Positions 16,658 through 25,187 of a stretch of DNA of 64,000 nt are shown in pieces. Positions within the stretch are counted from its first letter, which is position 1; every line of letters starts with the position of its first letter. The translations under genes and the position numbers were made by a program. The notes under the pieces were generated by a model. That model made no database searches, had not been told where the DNA came from, and saw only the letters and a program-made list of their open reading frames with translations. The DNA lies in contig NZ_AP022569.1 of NCBI RefSeq assembly GCF_010727945.1, positions 4,526,001-4,590,000 on the forward strand, written 5' to 3'. Origin of the DNA: Mycobacterium cookii. Lineage in GTDB: Bacteria > Actinomycetota > Actinomycetes > Mycobacteriales > Mycobacteriaceae.

Positions 16658-17197
16658 GTGACCGCACATGGCGATTCCACGGAGCCGCGGCCCTTGCGGT
16701 TGGTGTCCGGGGCCGGTTATCCGGATTGGGAGGCGGTCTATCAGGACAACGCCTCCTGGGTCTATCGCACCATCTACTCGCGGGTGGGTAATCAGGCCGA
16801 CGCCGAAGACCTGACCACCGAGGTCTTCCTGGCCGCGCTGCGACCCCTGCGGCTGACGGCCAGCGTCGGAGAGGTTCGCGGTTACCTGCGGGCCACCGCG
16901 CGGACGGTGCTGGCCGCGCACTGGCGTGAAACGCTCGGGCGAGAGATCACCTCGATCGACGACATCGAGCAACCACCCGAGAGCGAGCAGGCGGTCAGCA
17001 CCGCCCCGCAGCGGGTCGCGAGTGTTCTCGGGCAGTTGCCGGACAATTACCGGCGGATCCTGGAGCTTCGATTCCTGAAAGGCTGTTCGATCAAGGAATC
17101 AGCCGCCGAACTCGGGGTCAGCGTCGCCAATGCAAAGGTGCTCCAGCATCGGGCACTGCGGCTGGCCGCGCAGGTCAACGAAAAGAGCGAATCATGA
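16658..17197 (+). CDS. ECF-type RNA polymerase sigma factor
   Basis: A 179-residue sigma factor containing only regions 2 and 4. Region 2 (DWEAVYQDNASWVYRTIYSRVG then ADAEDLTTEVFLAAL, split by spacing) binds the -10 element. Region 4 (LPDNYRRILELRFLKGCSIKES then AAELGVSVANAKVLQHRAL) reads the -35. GTG 16658 is preferred to the in-frame ATG at 16598, because motif A overlaps the latter and AGGCAGG sits before the GTG. The stop overlaps the next gene (ATGA at 17194-17197), the usual layout of an ECF sigma with its anti-sigma factor. Confidence 0.88.
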   Translation: MTAHGDSTEPRPLRLVSGAGYPDWEAVYQDNASWVYRTIYSRVGNQADAEDLTTEVFLAALRPLRLTASVGEVRGYLRATARTVLAAHWRETLGREITSIDDIEQPPESEQAVSTAPQRVASVLGQLPDNYRRILELRFLKGCSIKESAAELGVSVANAKVLQHRALRLAAQVNEKSES

Positions 17198-17895
17198 ACG
17201 CGCGTGGGTTGCGCAGGTACATCGATGACCTGCTGCGGGGCCGGCGGCCAAAGCCGTTTCGGCCCAACGACTTCGAAGCTGCGCAACTCCGCACAGCCAT
17301 CGATCTGCGGGCGGCGCGGCCCGGCGCCGATGCCCCCCGGCAGGAATTCCTCACCGATCTGCACCGGCGGCTCGCGGAGCAACAGGAAGGTACCGGGACA
17401 AGGCCGCCGAGGTCGAGCGCGACTCGCAGACATGTCATCGTCGGCACGTCGGCCGCCGCGGCTGCCGCGGTGGCGGCGGTGTCGATCGACCGCGCGCTGA
17501 TCGACGGCGGTCAGGTCGCCGACGGAGGCGACAGCGGGCCGCAGGAGCTGACCCCCAACACCGGGCGCTGGGTCAAGGTGGCTACCAGCGCGGACGTGCC
17601 CACCGGCGTCATGCGACCGTTCGATGTCGGCGCCGTCATCGGGTTCGTTCGCCGTGTCGACGGCAAGCCCGAAGCCATCTCCGGGGTGTGCACCCACCAG
17701 GGTTGCCGACTCTGGTTCGACGCGCCCGACGACCGGCTGCGGTGCCCGTGCCACTCGACGTCGTTTTCGCCGGTCGGCCAGGTGCTGACCCACCAACTAC
17801 CGATAGCTCCGAAACCGTTGCCCACCTTAATGGTTCGCGAGCGCGACGGCGCGATCGAAGCGTTCGTCCCAGCGTCGCCGACCGAGCCCGCCTGA
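17194..17895 (+). CDS. Putative Tat-anchored Rieske-domain anti-sigma factor
   Basis: A 233-residue fusion. Residues 1-75 form a charged helical cytoplasmic segment (GLRRYIDDLLRGRRPK, then FLTDLHRRLAEQ), the size and place of an anti-sigma domain. A twin-arginine-like T-R-R-H-V-I-V leads into a transmembrane segment (about 79-98). The exported C-terminal part is a complete Rieske domain: C166-T-H168-Q-G-C171 and C184-P-C186-H187, so the cluster would be held by C166, H168, C184 and H187, with a C171-C186 disulfide. Tat anchoring is how Rieske proteins cross the membrane folded. The sigma-gene overlap supports an anti-sigma role, but the N-terminal domain has no named family match I can verify; a plain electron-transfer Rieske protein is the alternative. 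Confidence 0.72.
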   Translation: MNARGLRRYIDDLLRGRRPKPFRPNDFEAAQLRTAIDLRAARPGADAPRQEFLTDLHRRLAEQQEGTGTRPPRSSATRRHVIVGTSAAAAAAVAAVSIDRALIDGGQVADGGDSGPQELTPNTGRWVKVATSADVPTGVMRPFDVGAVIGFVRRVDGKPEAISGVCTHQGCRLWFDAPDDRLRCPCHSTSFSPVGQVLTHQLPIAPKPLPTLMVRERDGAIEAFVPASPTEPA

Positions 17896-17898
17896 CGA

Positions 17899-17918
17899 CG
17901 TGTAACCCACCGTCCTAT
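17899..17918 (+). promoter_or_regulatory. Motif B upstream of the cupredoxin operon
   Basis: CGTGTAACCC-A-C-NNNN-CTAT, four bases after the Rieske-gene stop and 45 bases before the cupredoxin ATG. It matches motif A, which precedes the sigma gene. It probably drives the cupredoxin/phosphoesterase/membrane-protein unit under the same sigma factor. Confidence 0.55.
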
Positions 17919-17963
17919 CTCTAGGCGACGCGTACTTTTCGCCGAAGATGGAGGTGTCTCACT

Positions 17964-18422
17964 ATGCCCGGATTATTTCGGGGCGCGCGTGCTGTGGTTC
18001 TGGCGCTGATGGTGGCCGGATGTTCGTCACCCCCGTCCGCTCCGTCGCCGTCGGTGACTTTCGGGTCCGGAGCGACGACGCCGGGAATGCCGGGCATGAG
18101 CGCCATGCCGAACATGCCGAACATGCCGGCGGGCAGCACGCCTTCGGTTACGGCGCCGGCTGCTCCGGTGGCCGGCAACGCGGTCAGCATCGACAACTTC
18201 GCATTTGCCCCGGCGAATCTGACTGTCCCGGTGGGCAGCACGGTCACCTGGACCAACAAAGACGAGGAACCACACACCGTCGTCGCCAACGACGGGTCGT
18301 TCCACTCGCCCGGAATGGGTTCGCAGGCAACGTTTTCCTACACATTCACGAAAGCCGGCACGTTCGACTACGTCTGCTCGATCCACCCGTACATGCACGC
18401 CACCGTGGTCGTGACGCCATGA
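17964..18422 (+). CDS. Cupredoxin lipoprotein with Met-rich linker
   Basis: A 152-residue exported protein. The signal peptide ends in a lipobox-like VAGC (C20), so it is probably membrane-anchored. A linker with methionines at 42, 45, 48, 51 and 54 (GMPGM, then AMPNMPNMP) resembles copper-collecting Met-rich segments. The C-terminal plastocyanin/amicyanin-like fold has type 1 copper ligands H104, C138, H141 and M144 (EPHTVV, CSIHPYMH). It would carry copper or electrons at the outer face of the membrane. The stop overlaps the phosphoesterase ATG. Motif B lies upstream, linking it to the ECF sigma factor. Confidence 0.88.
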   Translation: MPGLFRGARAVVLALMVAGCSSPPSAPSPSVTFGSGATTPGMPGMSAMPNMPNMPAGSTPSVTAPAAPVAGNAVSIDNFAFAPANLTVPVGSTVTWTNKDEEPHTVVANDGSFHSPGMGSQATFSYTFTKAGTFDYVCSIHPYMHATVVVTP

Positions 18423-19348
18423 CGGACGCCCCGCACCAGATGAGCCGGCGCCAACTGATCCGGCACAGCGCGTGGTTCGGCGCGGCCGTCGGACTGGCAG
18501 TCGCAGGCGGCGAAGTCATCTCCCACGTCGCCGGCACCGCGGATGCCGCACGCGTGCAAGGCCGGCCGACCCTGAGATTCGCTCAAGTCAGCGACAGCCA
18601 CATCGGGTTCATGGGCAAAGCCAATCCGAATGTCGCCGCGTCGTTCGCCCAGTCGATCGATCGGATCAACAATCTCGGCTACACACCGGATTTCGTCATC
18701 CACACCGGCGATCTCACCCACCTGTCCACCCCGAGTCAGTTCGATCAGGTCAAGCAGATGATGACCGGACTGCGCACCCCGCACGTCTTCACCGTTCCCG
18801 GCGAACACGACTCGGTCGACGACGCGGGCGAGAAGTACCGAAGCGCGTTCGGCGCCGGGACCCGCGGCGACGGCTGGTACAGCTTCGACATCGCCGGTGT
18901 GCATGTGATCGCGTTGGTGAACACGCTGAACTTGAAGAAATTGGGCCATCTGGGTGTCGAACAGCTGGATTTCGTCGCCAAGGATGTCGCGGCGTTGCCC
19001 AGCGACACGCCGATCATCGTGTTCAGCCACATCCCGCTGTTCGCCATGTACCCGGACTGGGGCTGGGGAACCGACGATGCCGTCCAGGCGCTGAGCTATC
19101 TGCGCCGCTTCTCATCGGTGACTTGCCTGAACGGCCATGTCCACCAAGTGTTTTCCAAAACGGAGGGCAACGTGACGTTTCACAGCGGGACGACCACCGC
19201 ATATCCGCTGCCGCATCCCGGTGACGGCCCTGCGCCCAAGCCGGTCACCTTGCCGGCCGGCAAATTGCACGACGCGCTGGGCATCCGCGAAGTCGGCTAC
19301 ACCCGGGGCCAGAATGTCCTTGCGTTGAAAGAGCAGGCGCTGCAATGA
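18419..19348 (+). CDS. Tat-exported calcineurin-like metallophosphoesterase
   Basis: A 309-residue protein. A twin-arginine signal (SRRQLIRHSAWFGAAVG) precedes a dinuclear metallophosphoesterase fold: D59-x-H61 (QVSDSH), GD at 97-98, P-G-E-H-D at 127-131, a later FSHIP histidine and NGHVH. The third motif reads GEHD instead of the usual GNHD, so the metal-bridging/transition-state Asn is Glu here. The substrate is unknown. It is coupled to the cupredoxin and to the membrane gene by ATGA overlaps. A redox- or copper-linked phosphoesterase at the envelope is inferred from context only. Confidence 0.85.
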   Translation: MTDAPHQMSRRQLIRHSAWFGAAVGLAVAGGEVISHVAGTADAARVQGRPTLRFAQVSDSHIGFMGKANPNVAASFAQSIDRINNLGYTPDFVIHTGDLTHLSTPSQFDQVKQMMTGLRTPHVFTVPGEHDSVDDAGEKYRSAFGAGTRGDGWYSFDIAGVHVIALVNTLNLKKLGHLGVEQLDFVAKDVAALPSDTPIIVFSHIPLFAMYPDWGWGTDDAVQALSYLRRFSSVTCLNGHVHQVFSKTEGNVTFHSGTTTAYPLPHPGDGPAPKPVTLPAGKLHDALGIREVGYTRGQNVLALKEQALQ

Positions 19349-19719
19349 ATGTGACCAGAATCGGCATAGCCGTGGCACTGATCGTCAGCGGGATCAGCCA
19401 TGCATACCTGTATGTGCACGGCTACCAACACATCCCGACGATCGGTACCGCGTTCCTGCTGCAGGCCAGCGTGTCCTTTTCGCTCGCGCTGTTGATCCTG
19501 ATCGGCGGACCCGGCTGGCTTTGGTGGGCCGGGGCCGCGGTGGCCGGCGGTGCGCTGGCCGCGTTCGCCATGTCGCGGACGGTCGGGATCTTCGGATTCT
19601 CCGAACGGGGATTCCAGCCGTCACCGCACGCGGCGATCAGTGTCGTCGCCGAACTGGTGACGGTCGGGCTTGTTGCGGCGTATCTGGTTGGGCAGCGGCG
19701 GGCGGATTCTGTTCGGTGA
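19345..19719 (+). CDS. Small four-helix integral membrane protein
   Basis: A 124-residue protein with four hydrophobic segments (about residues 5-25, 35-53, 57-77 and 94-116). Several histidines (SHAYLYVHGYQH) lie in the first loop and could bind metal or a cofactor. No family is recognised with certainty. The ATG overlaps the phosphoesterase stop (ATGA at 19345-19348), so it belongs to the same unit and may be the membrane partner of the exported cupredoxin and phosphoesterase. Confidence 0.72.
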   Translation: MNVTRIGIAVALIVSGISHAYLYVHGYQHIPTIGTAFLLQASVSFSLALLILIGGPGWLWWAGAAVAGGALAAFAMSRTVGIFGFSERGFQPSPHAAISVVAELVTVGLVAAYLVGQRRADSVR

Positions 19720-19754
19720 GCGCGCTGCCGCGGAGTTGCAGGAACGGATGAGCG

Positions 19755-19953
19755 CCGCGGCTGGCGGTCCGAGAACCGGGCCGCGGGTGAGCGGCTGGCG
19801 GTCATCGGCGAGTTCGATGCTCTTGCGACAAAGTAGGGGAGCGCGAGACGTGGTGCACCGACACCCAGGAGGCGTGACGGCCGAAATCGCTGCGGCGCCG
19901 GGATTATCCAGGCGCTGGCGATCAGGGGTGCAGGCCCGACGGCAGGATCACTG
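19755..19953 (+). pseudogene. N-terminal remnant of a 13E12-family (DUF222/HNH) gene
   Basis: Frame-broken pieces read ENRAAGERLAVIGEFDALATK then a stop, GERETWCTDTQEA then a stop, VTAEIAAAPGLS and QALAI. In order these match the conserved AENRAAARRLVAIGELF, EEWAVDT and VAAEVAAALRIS segments of mycobacterial 13E12 repeat proteins as I remember them. Several stops and shifts show decay. The C-terminal end of the same family appears at 20812-21024, so the element is split. Confidence 0.7.
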
Positions 19954-20430
19954 AGTTGGGCATGCACTTGTCGGTTGACCCACCCTTCGATGCGAAGTCG
20001 TCGTCGGCATACATGCCGAACTCGCATGATCGCAGAGCACCAAGGCGCAAATCGGGTGAGCGAAGGTGCTTCTAGGTGGACCTCCTCCATTTGCGCGGGG
20101 CTGTCACCCGCGCGGGCATCCGCTCGCTGAAATGTTCTTTAGCAAACCGCTGACAACACCTGGTCAAAAGTTCTAGGGCTGGCGCGACCGGTCTGCAGCA
20201 CGAAGGTCGCCGAGGTTGTGACATGTCGACGGCACCAGGTTCGGGCGAAACTGCAGCGGTCAAGCCCGCGACGAGGATGATGGGAAAACCACTAGGGCAT
20301 CGGGCAGGGGCATGGAGGTGAAGCCGTGACGGCGAATTGCAGTCTTGACGGCTATGGCGGCTGTCGCACCGACTCCGGTTGCAGATGCCGAAGTCTGCAC
20401 CGGCGACGCCACCACCGAAGGAATCGAATC
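19954..20430. other. Intergenic region inside the split 13E12 remnant
   Basis: No open frame here resembles a known protein, and no RNA gene or strong hairpin was recognised. It may contain unrecognisably decayed 13E12 sequence and the promoter of the small secreted protein at 20431. Confidence 0.5.
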
Positions 20431-20748
20431 ATGCGTTTGAAAGCTGTGCCCACAGCCGCGGCGTTGGTCGCCTGGATGTTGACACCGTCGTCTCCGGCGA
20501 GCGCAGCGGGGCTATGCACCGACAAGACCAACCCGCAGGCCCATCAAGTTTGCATGGCGAACGCGAACGGGCAGTGCGGCGGGATCGGAATGTTCGGGGC
20601 GTCGCACAGCACGTGCACCTACGCCGATGGTTCCCGCGATGAATGCGACTGGCACATCACCAGCCTCACCACCGCAACCGGCTCCTGCACGTGGTTCCCG
20701 ACGCCGCCAGATTTCCCTATTGGCCCCCCGCCGCCGCCAGCTTCGTGA
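20431..20748 (+). CDS. Small secreted Cys-containing protein of unknown function
   Basis: A 105-residue protein. ATG 20431 follows GAAGGAATC. A signal peptide (about residues 1-26, ending ASAAG) leads to a short mature domain with six cysteines (GLCTDK, QVCMAN, GQCGGIG, STCTYAD, DECDWH, GSCTWF), enough for three disulfides, and a proline-rich tail. No family is recognised. It lies between two fragments of a degraded 13E12 gene, so it may have arrived with, or been exposed by, the rearrangement there. Confidence 0.68.
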   Translation: MRLKAVPTAAALVAWMLTPSSPASAAGLCTDKTNPQAHQVCMANANGQCGGIGMFGASHSTCTYADGSRDECDWHITSLTTATGSCTWFPTPPDFPIGPPPPPAS

Positions 20749-20811
20749 CCACATTTTGACCCAGCTCTAATGCGTGGGAGCTGTCGCTCTCTGAGCTAAC
20801 CGCGCACACGC

Positions 20812-21024
20812 GCGTAAATGCGCGTCCTGCCGCGGCCCGAGCCGGACCAATTGCGGAACCGCTGCGCTGACCGGGCTGCGATGATGCCAACCCGTCGACG
20901 CACCCGGGCCCAGAACCGCGCCAATTACATTGCCGCCGAACGCAAGCTGAACCGCCAGAGTCGACAAGCCGCTCGCGCCGCGCCGTCGTCCCCGCAGGAC
21001 GACGACGAACCTCCGCCCTTCTAG
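20812..21024 (+). pseudogene. C-terminal remnant of a 13E12-family gene
   Basis: The segment reads AAMMPTRRRTRAQNRANYIA followed by a basic helix and the end DDDEPPPF. R-T-R-A-Q-N-R and the PPPF terminus are hallmarks of the C-terminus of 13E12 HNH-type proteins as I remember them. Without the catalytic core it cannot be functional. It overlaps the stop of the convergent phosphoesterase gene by four bases. Together with 19755-19953 it defines a split element; in H37Rv, 13E12 genes (Rv3466-Rv3467) also lie next to rmlC. Confidence 0.65.
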
Positions 21025-22985
21025 GGCAGGTTCAATCTCCAGAACGCGTTCATGGGTGTGGCGTACATGTCGTTGGCGGTGAGCGGAGCCAGAGTTCCTG
21101 GCCCGGCACGCAAGGCGTCTTCGATGGTCGCCATCAGGCTGTACTCGTTGTAGTAGGCGTCGGTGGTGAAGGGTCCGGACACCATCCCACCATCCGTCAC
21201 GGCGCCCGTGTTCGGGATGACGATCATCGGAACGTTGTTGCCTTCGTTGCCTATGCCCAGTGACAAGTTGTTGTTGTCCTCGTCGAACGTGATGATGATC
21301 GCATCGTGCTGCGACGGGTCAGTCCACGTTGGCGAGTTTTCAATGGTGGACACCTCTTGCTGGACGAATTGGTCGGCGGCCGGGACGTTGTACTGCTGGT
21401 TTGTGAGCTGACCGCCAATGAAGTGGAGAATGCCGCTGAGGCTATTGATGGGGCCTTCCCCGTTGTTGGCCTCGTCGGCAGCGATCCAGGTGAATTCCGG
21501 GAACTTGCTCGGGTCCGCGAGGTTGTTCTGCAAATCCGTCAGCGGAAGCAGGTGCTCCTGGAGGTATGCGGGGGTGTTGTCGTAGACGTAGTGGAACTGC
21601 GCAAAGGGCAGCTCGTCGACGGAGTAGTTACCCGAAGACACGAGATCACCTGGGGTGGGCATGCTCTGCGCGTAGCCGGCCCACGATATGCCCGCCTGAT
21701 CCATTTCCTGCATGAGGCTGTTCGCGTCGATGACCGGCGGGGCGGGGTTGTAGTCGAGGCCGAAGTCCGATCCGCCCACAACCCGGATGTAGTTCGGGTC
21801 GCTGGGGTGGCCCAGCGCGAAGTAGTTGCTGTCGTATCCGTTGTGCTGGATCAGGTTGTTGATGTACGGCGCATTGGGGCTGCCGACGATGTCGCCGACG
21901 CCCTTGTTCTCCATGTAGATCAGGAACACGTGATCCAGTTGGCCGACGTTCGAGATCGGTTGGGCGAGCGGCGCCGCGGTGAGGTTTGGATCGCCGACGA
22001 TCAATGACTCGTTGTCGGCGTAGGCGCCGTTGTAGTTGCCGAGGACCCAGTCTTTGTCGGTGAAGGTCGTGGTCACGGTCGCGGAGGTGGTGCCCTCCGG
22101 GACCGTCCCGGAGATATCGCGTTCCTCAAACCCGGTCATACCCAGGCGATCCCACACCGTGACCGGGCTCAGCGAGTCGGTGCCCAGAACGTGCCCCTGG
22201 GCGTCGAGGAAGGTGATCTGCTCTGAGGCGAAGGACGGGTCCAAGCCTTGGCCGCCGAGATCTGCACTCAGCGTAAACGGCGTTCCGGCTGCGCCGGTGA
22301 GATCGACGGTCTGGCTGATGCTCGACGTGGCCACGGGTCCGCCGCCGGCAAAATTGTCGCCGCCCCCTACGGGCGCGGTCTGTGGAAAGTCGAAGAACTT
22401 CGGGAGCGGAGTCGTGAACCCAAACGGATAACCGCCGTGGGTGCCGTAGGCGATCACGGTCGGGGTGCCGCTTTCCGTCCAGCCTGGAATGGTCACCCCA
22501 CTGAAGCCCGACCCGGACGGGTCGGCCGTTTCGAAGCCCGGGTTGACCAGCAAGTTCTCACTCATCGGCTGCGCAGAATCGACCTGGGCCAGCGCGGCGC
22601 CCTGGTTGAACCAACCATTGAGCAGGGTGTCAACCTGCTGGCCGAAGCTGCTGGTGATCCAGTCCTGCTCCAGCGCATGCAACCAGCCATCGACCGGAGC
22701 GGCCGCCGCCGTCGACTCGGCGGCACCCAAGCCCAGACTGCCCAGCTCGGGAACCGCCGCCGCGCCGGCAGCCGCATCCCCCAACGAACCGGTGATCGCA
22801 TTGACGACCTGGTCAACGACCACGTCAAGTCCGTCGGCCGAGGCTTTCGGCGCATTGGCGAGCGGCACCAGCCCCAGTGCCAAAAACGCGCTGACCGCGC
22901 CGGTCACCACGATGGCACGCCGACGGCGATGGGTCATCGCTTTGCGTGAGTGCGGATTGTGCATCGTGCTGCGTCGATCAGCCAT
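21021..22985 (-). CDS. Secreted phosphoesterase (acid phosphatase/phospholipase C-like) with N-terminal beta-sandwich
   Basis: A 654-residue protein. Residues 1-50 are an unusually long basic signal region (RRRRAIVVTGAVSAFLALGL, ending ASA). A mycobacterial linker with VDQVVNAITGSLGDAA follows. Residues about 140-330 form a carbohydrate-binding-like jelly roll (LLVNPGFE, then SISQTVDLTG). The C-terminal half is an alkaline-phosphatase-fold phosphoesterase with VFLIYMENKGV, DYNPAPP, and the metal motif IIITFDEDNNN. It likely hydrolyses phosphate esters outside the cell. ATG 22985 has AGGAAG nine bases upstream. Confidence 0.82.
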   Translation of the reverse strand: MADRRSTMHNPHSRKAMTHRRRRAIVVTGAVSAFLALGLVPLANAPKASADGLDVVVDQVVNAITGSLGDAAAGAAAVPELGSLGLGAAESTAAAAPVDGWLHALEQDWITSSFGQQVDTLLNGWFNQGAALAQVDSAQPMSENLLVNPGFETADPSGSGFSGVTIPGWTESGTPTVIAYGTHGGYPFGFTTPLPKFFDFPQTAPVGGGDNFAGGGPVATSSISQTVDLTGAAGTPFTLSADLGGQGLDPSFASEQITFLDAQGHVLGTDSLSPVTVWDRLGMTGFEERDISGTVPEGTTSATVTTTFTDKDWVLGNYNGAYADNESLIVGDPNLTAAPLAQPISNVGQLDHVFLIYMENKGVGDIVGSPNAPYINNLIQHNGYDSNYFALGHPSDPNYIRVVGGSDFGLDYNPAPPVIDANSLMQEMDQAGISWAGYAQSMPTPGDLVSSGNYSVDELPFAQFHYVYDNTPAYLQEHLLPLTDLQNNLADPSKFPEFTWIAADEANNGEGPINSLSGILHFIGGQLTNQQYNVPAADQFVQQEVSTIENSPTWTDPSQHDAIIITFDEDNNNLSLGIGNEGNNVPMIVIPNTGAVTDGGMVSGPFTTDAYYNEYSLMATIEDALRAGPGTLAPLTANDMYATPMNAFWRLNLP

Positions 22986-23262
22986 CGCTGGTACTTCCTA
23001 GCAGGGAGGCGGAAGATCTCAGGTTTGCTTAAGGTAAGCCTTGGATTTTCTTTCAGCAGGATTTTGAGCAAAATTCTTCGGCAGCTCCGCCGTCTTTTTC
23101 CTGCCACCCTGTCATGCCGCATTGATGCTGCTCAACGGCCATTTGCTCAGCTTAGCCGGGGATCGCCGGTGGTCGGCGGTTACGCAAACACGCCCGCATG
23201 TCCACCTGCGAAGTCGCTCAGCATCTGCTAAGGAACCCGCAGGCTCAACAGCCCCCGGCCGG

Positions 23263-23490
23263 CTACTTCTTGGACGGGATCACAATCACCACAATCAGCG
23301 TCAGAATGCTGAAGAAGAGTCCGAGGATGCCCCAGCCAAATGGGTTGCGGCCCTTGGTCGCTGCGATGACCGCGCAAATCACTGCTGCGATCACGCTGCC
23401 GATGGCGACGAAAATGCCCTTGATGCCCCGCAGAATGAACCCGGCGGCCTCTGGCTGGCTGTAGCTGGCCAGCACTAGTTGATGAAGCAT
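23263..23490 (-). CDS. Small two-helix membrane protein
   Basis: A 75-residue protein. GAGGAGACC precedes the ATG at 23490. Two hydrophobic helices (about 25-45, VAIGSVIAAVICAVIAA; and 52-72, WGILGLFFSILTLIVVIVI) are joined by KGRNPFG, and the chain ends PSKK. The pattern resembles small actinobacterial phage-shock or septum-associated hydrophobic proteins, but no family can be named. It lies between the phosphoesterase gene and rmlC on the same strand. Confidence 0.65.
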   Translation of the reverse strand: MLHQLVLASYSQPEAAGFILRGIKGIFVAIGSVIAAVICAVIAATKGRNPFGWGILGLFFSILTLIVVIVIPSKK

Positions 23491-23561
23491 GTTGGTCTCC
23501 TCAACACTGAGGGGGTCACCCGTCTGAAACCCCGGACGGAAATACCCCAAACGGTGAGGCT

Positions 23562-24164
23562 TCAATCGCCTTTCAGGCCCGCGACGAAAGCCCGGGTTTC
23601 CTCCCAAGTGGGCAACAGGCCGGCAGCGCGGACCTCATCCAGCGTGGGCGCGGCGGCGTCGCGGTCGGACAGGCAAATTTCGTGGCCGCTCGGCCAGTCG
23701 ATCGCCAGCGTCGGATCGGTCGCGGCGATGGTGTGTTCGCGCTGCGGGTTGTACTCGGTCGAGCAGAGGTACATGAGCGTCGAATTGTCTTGCAGTGCAA
23801 GGAAACCGTGCGCAAGTCCTTCGGAGATGTAGATCGTCTTGCGGCTGCGGTCGTCGAGCGTGACCGCATCCCAGCGACCGAATGTCGGTGAGCCCAAACG
23901 GATGTCGACGGCGACATCGAATACCGAGCCGGACACGCAGGTCACGTACTTGGCCTGGCTCGGCGGCAACTGGGCGAAGTGCAGGCCGCGCAGCACGCCG
24001 GCCGCCGAGACCGAGCAGTTGGCCTGCCGGACGTCGAGGTGATGGCCGGCGAATTCGGTGAACGCCCGGTCGGTCAGCCATTCGAGGAACATTCCCCGTG
24101 AGTCGCCGTGCGTCTGCGGGGTGATCTCCCAGGCGCCGGCGATGTCGAGTTCACGGACCTTCAT
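23562..24164 (-). CDS. rmlC: dTDP-4-dehydrorhamnose 3,5-epimerase
   Basis: A 200-residue cupin-fold epimerase acting in dTDP-L-rhamnose synthesis. L-rhamnose links arabinogalactan to peptidoglycan in mycobacteria, so the gene is expected to be essential. The catalytic histidine is in LRGLHFAQ, followed by KYVTCVSGSVFDVAVDIR and EGLAHGFLAL; the active-site Tyr lies in MYLCSTEYNP. The start is one base past the rmlB stop, so rmlB-rmlC form an operon, the Rv3464-Rv3465 pair. Confidence 0.95.
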   Translation of the reverse strand: MKVRELDIAGAWEITPQTHGDSRGMFLEWLTDRAFTEFAGHHLDVRQANCSVSAAGVLRGLHFAQLPPSQAKYVTCVSGSVFDVAVDIRLGSPTFGRWDAVTLDDRSRKTIYISEGLAHGFLALQDNSTLMYLCSTEYNPQREHTIAATDPTLAIDWPSGHEICLSDRDAAAPTLDEVRAAGLLPTWEETRAFVAGLKGD

Positions 24165-24165
24165 G

Positions 24166-25170
<1,005 letters not shown>

Positions 25171-25187
25171 TTAGCGGAGCGGCATGG

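Noticed and set aside
23010..23050. IdeR (iron) box-like GGTAAGCC sequence
   Set aside because: Only about half of the 19-base IdeR consensus is matched, and the phosphoesterase downstream is not a known iron-regulated gene type.
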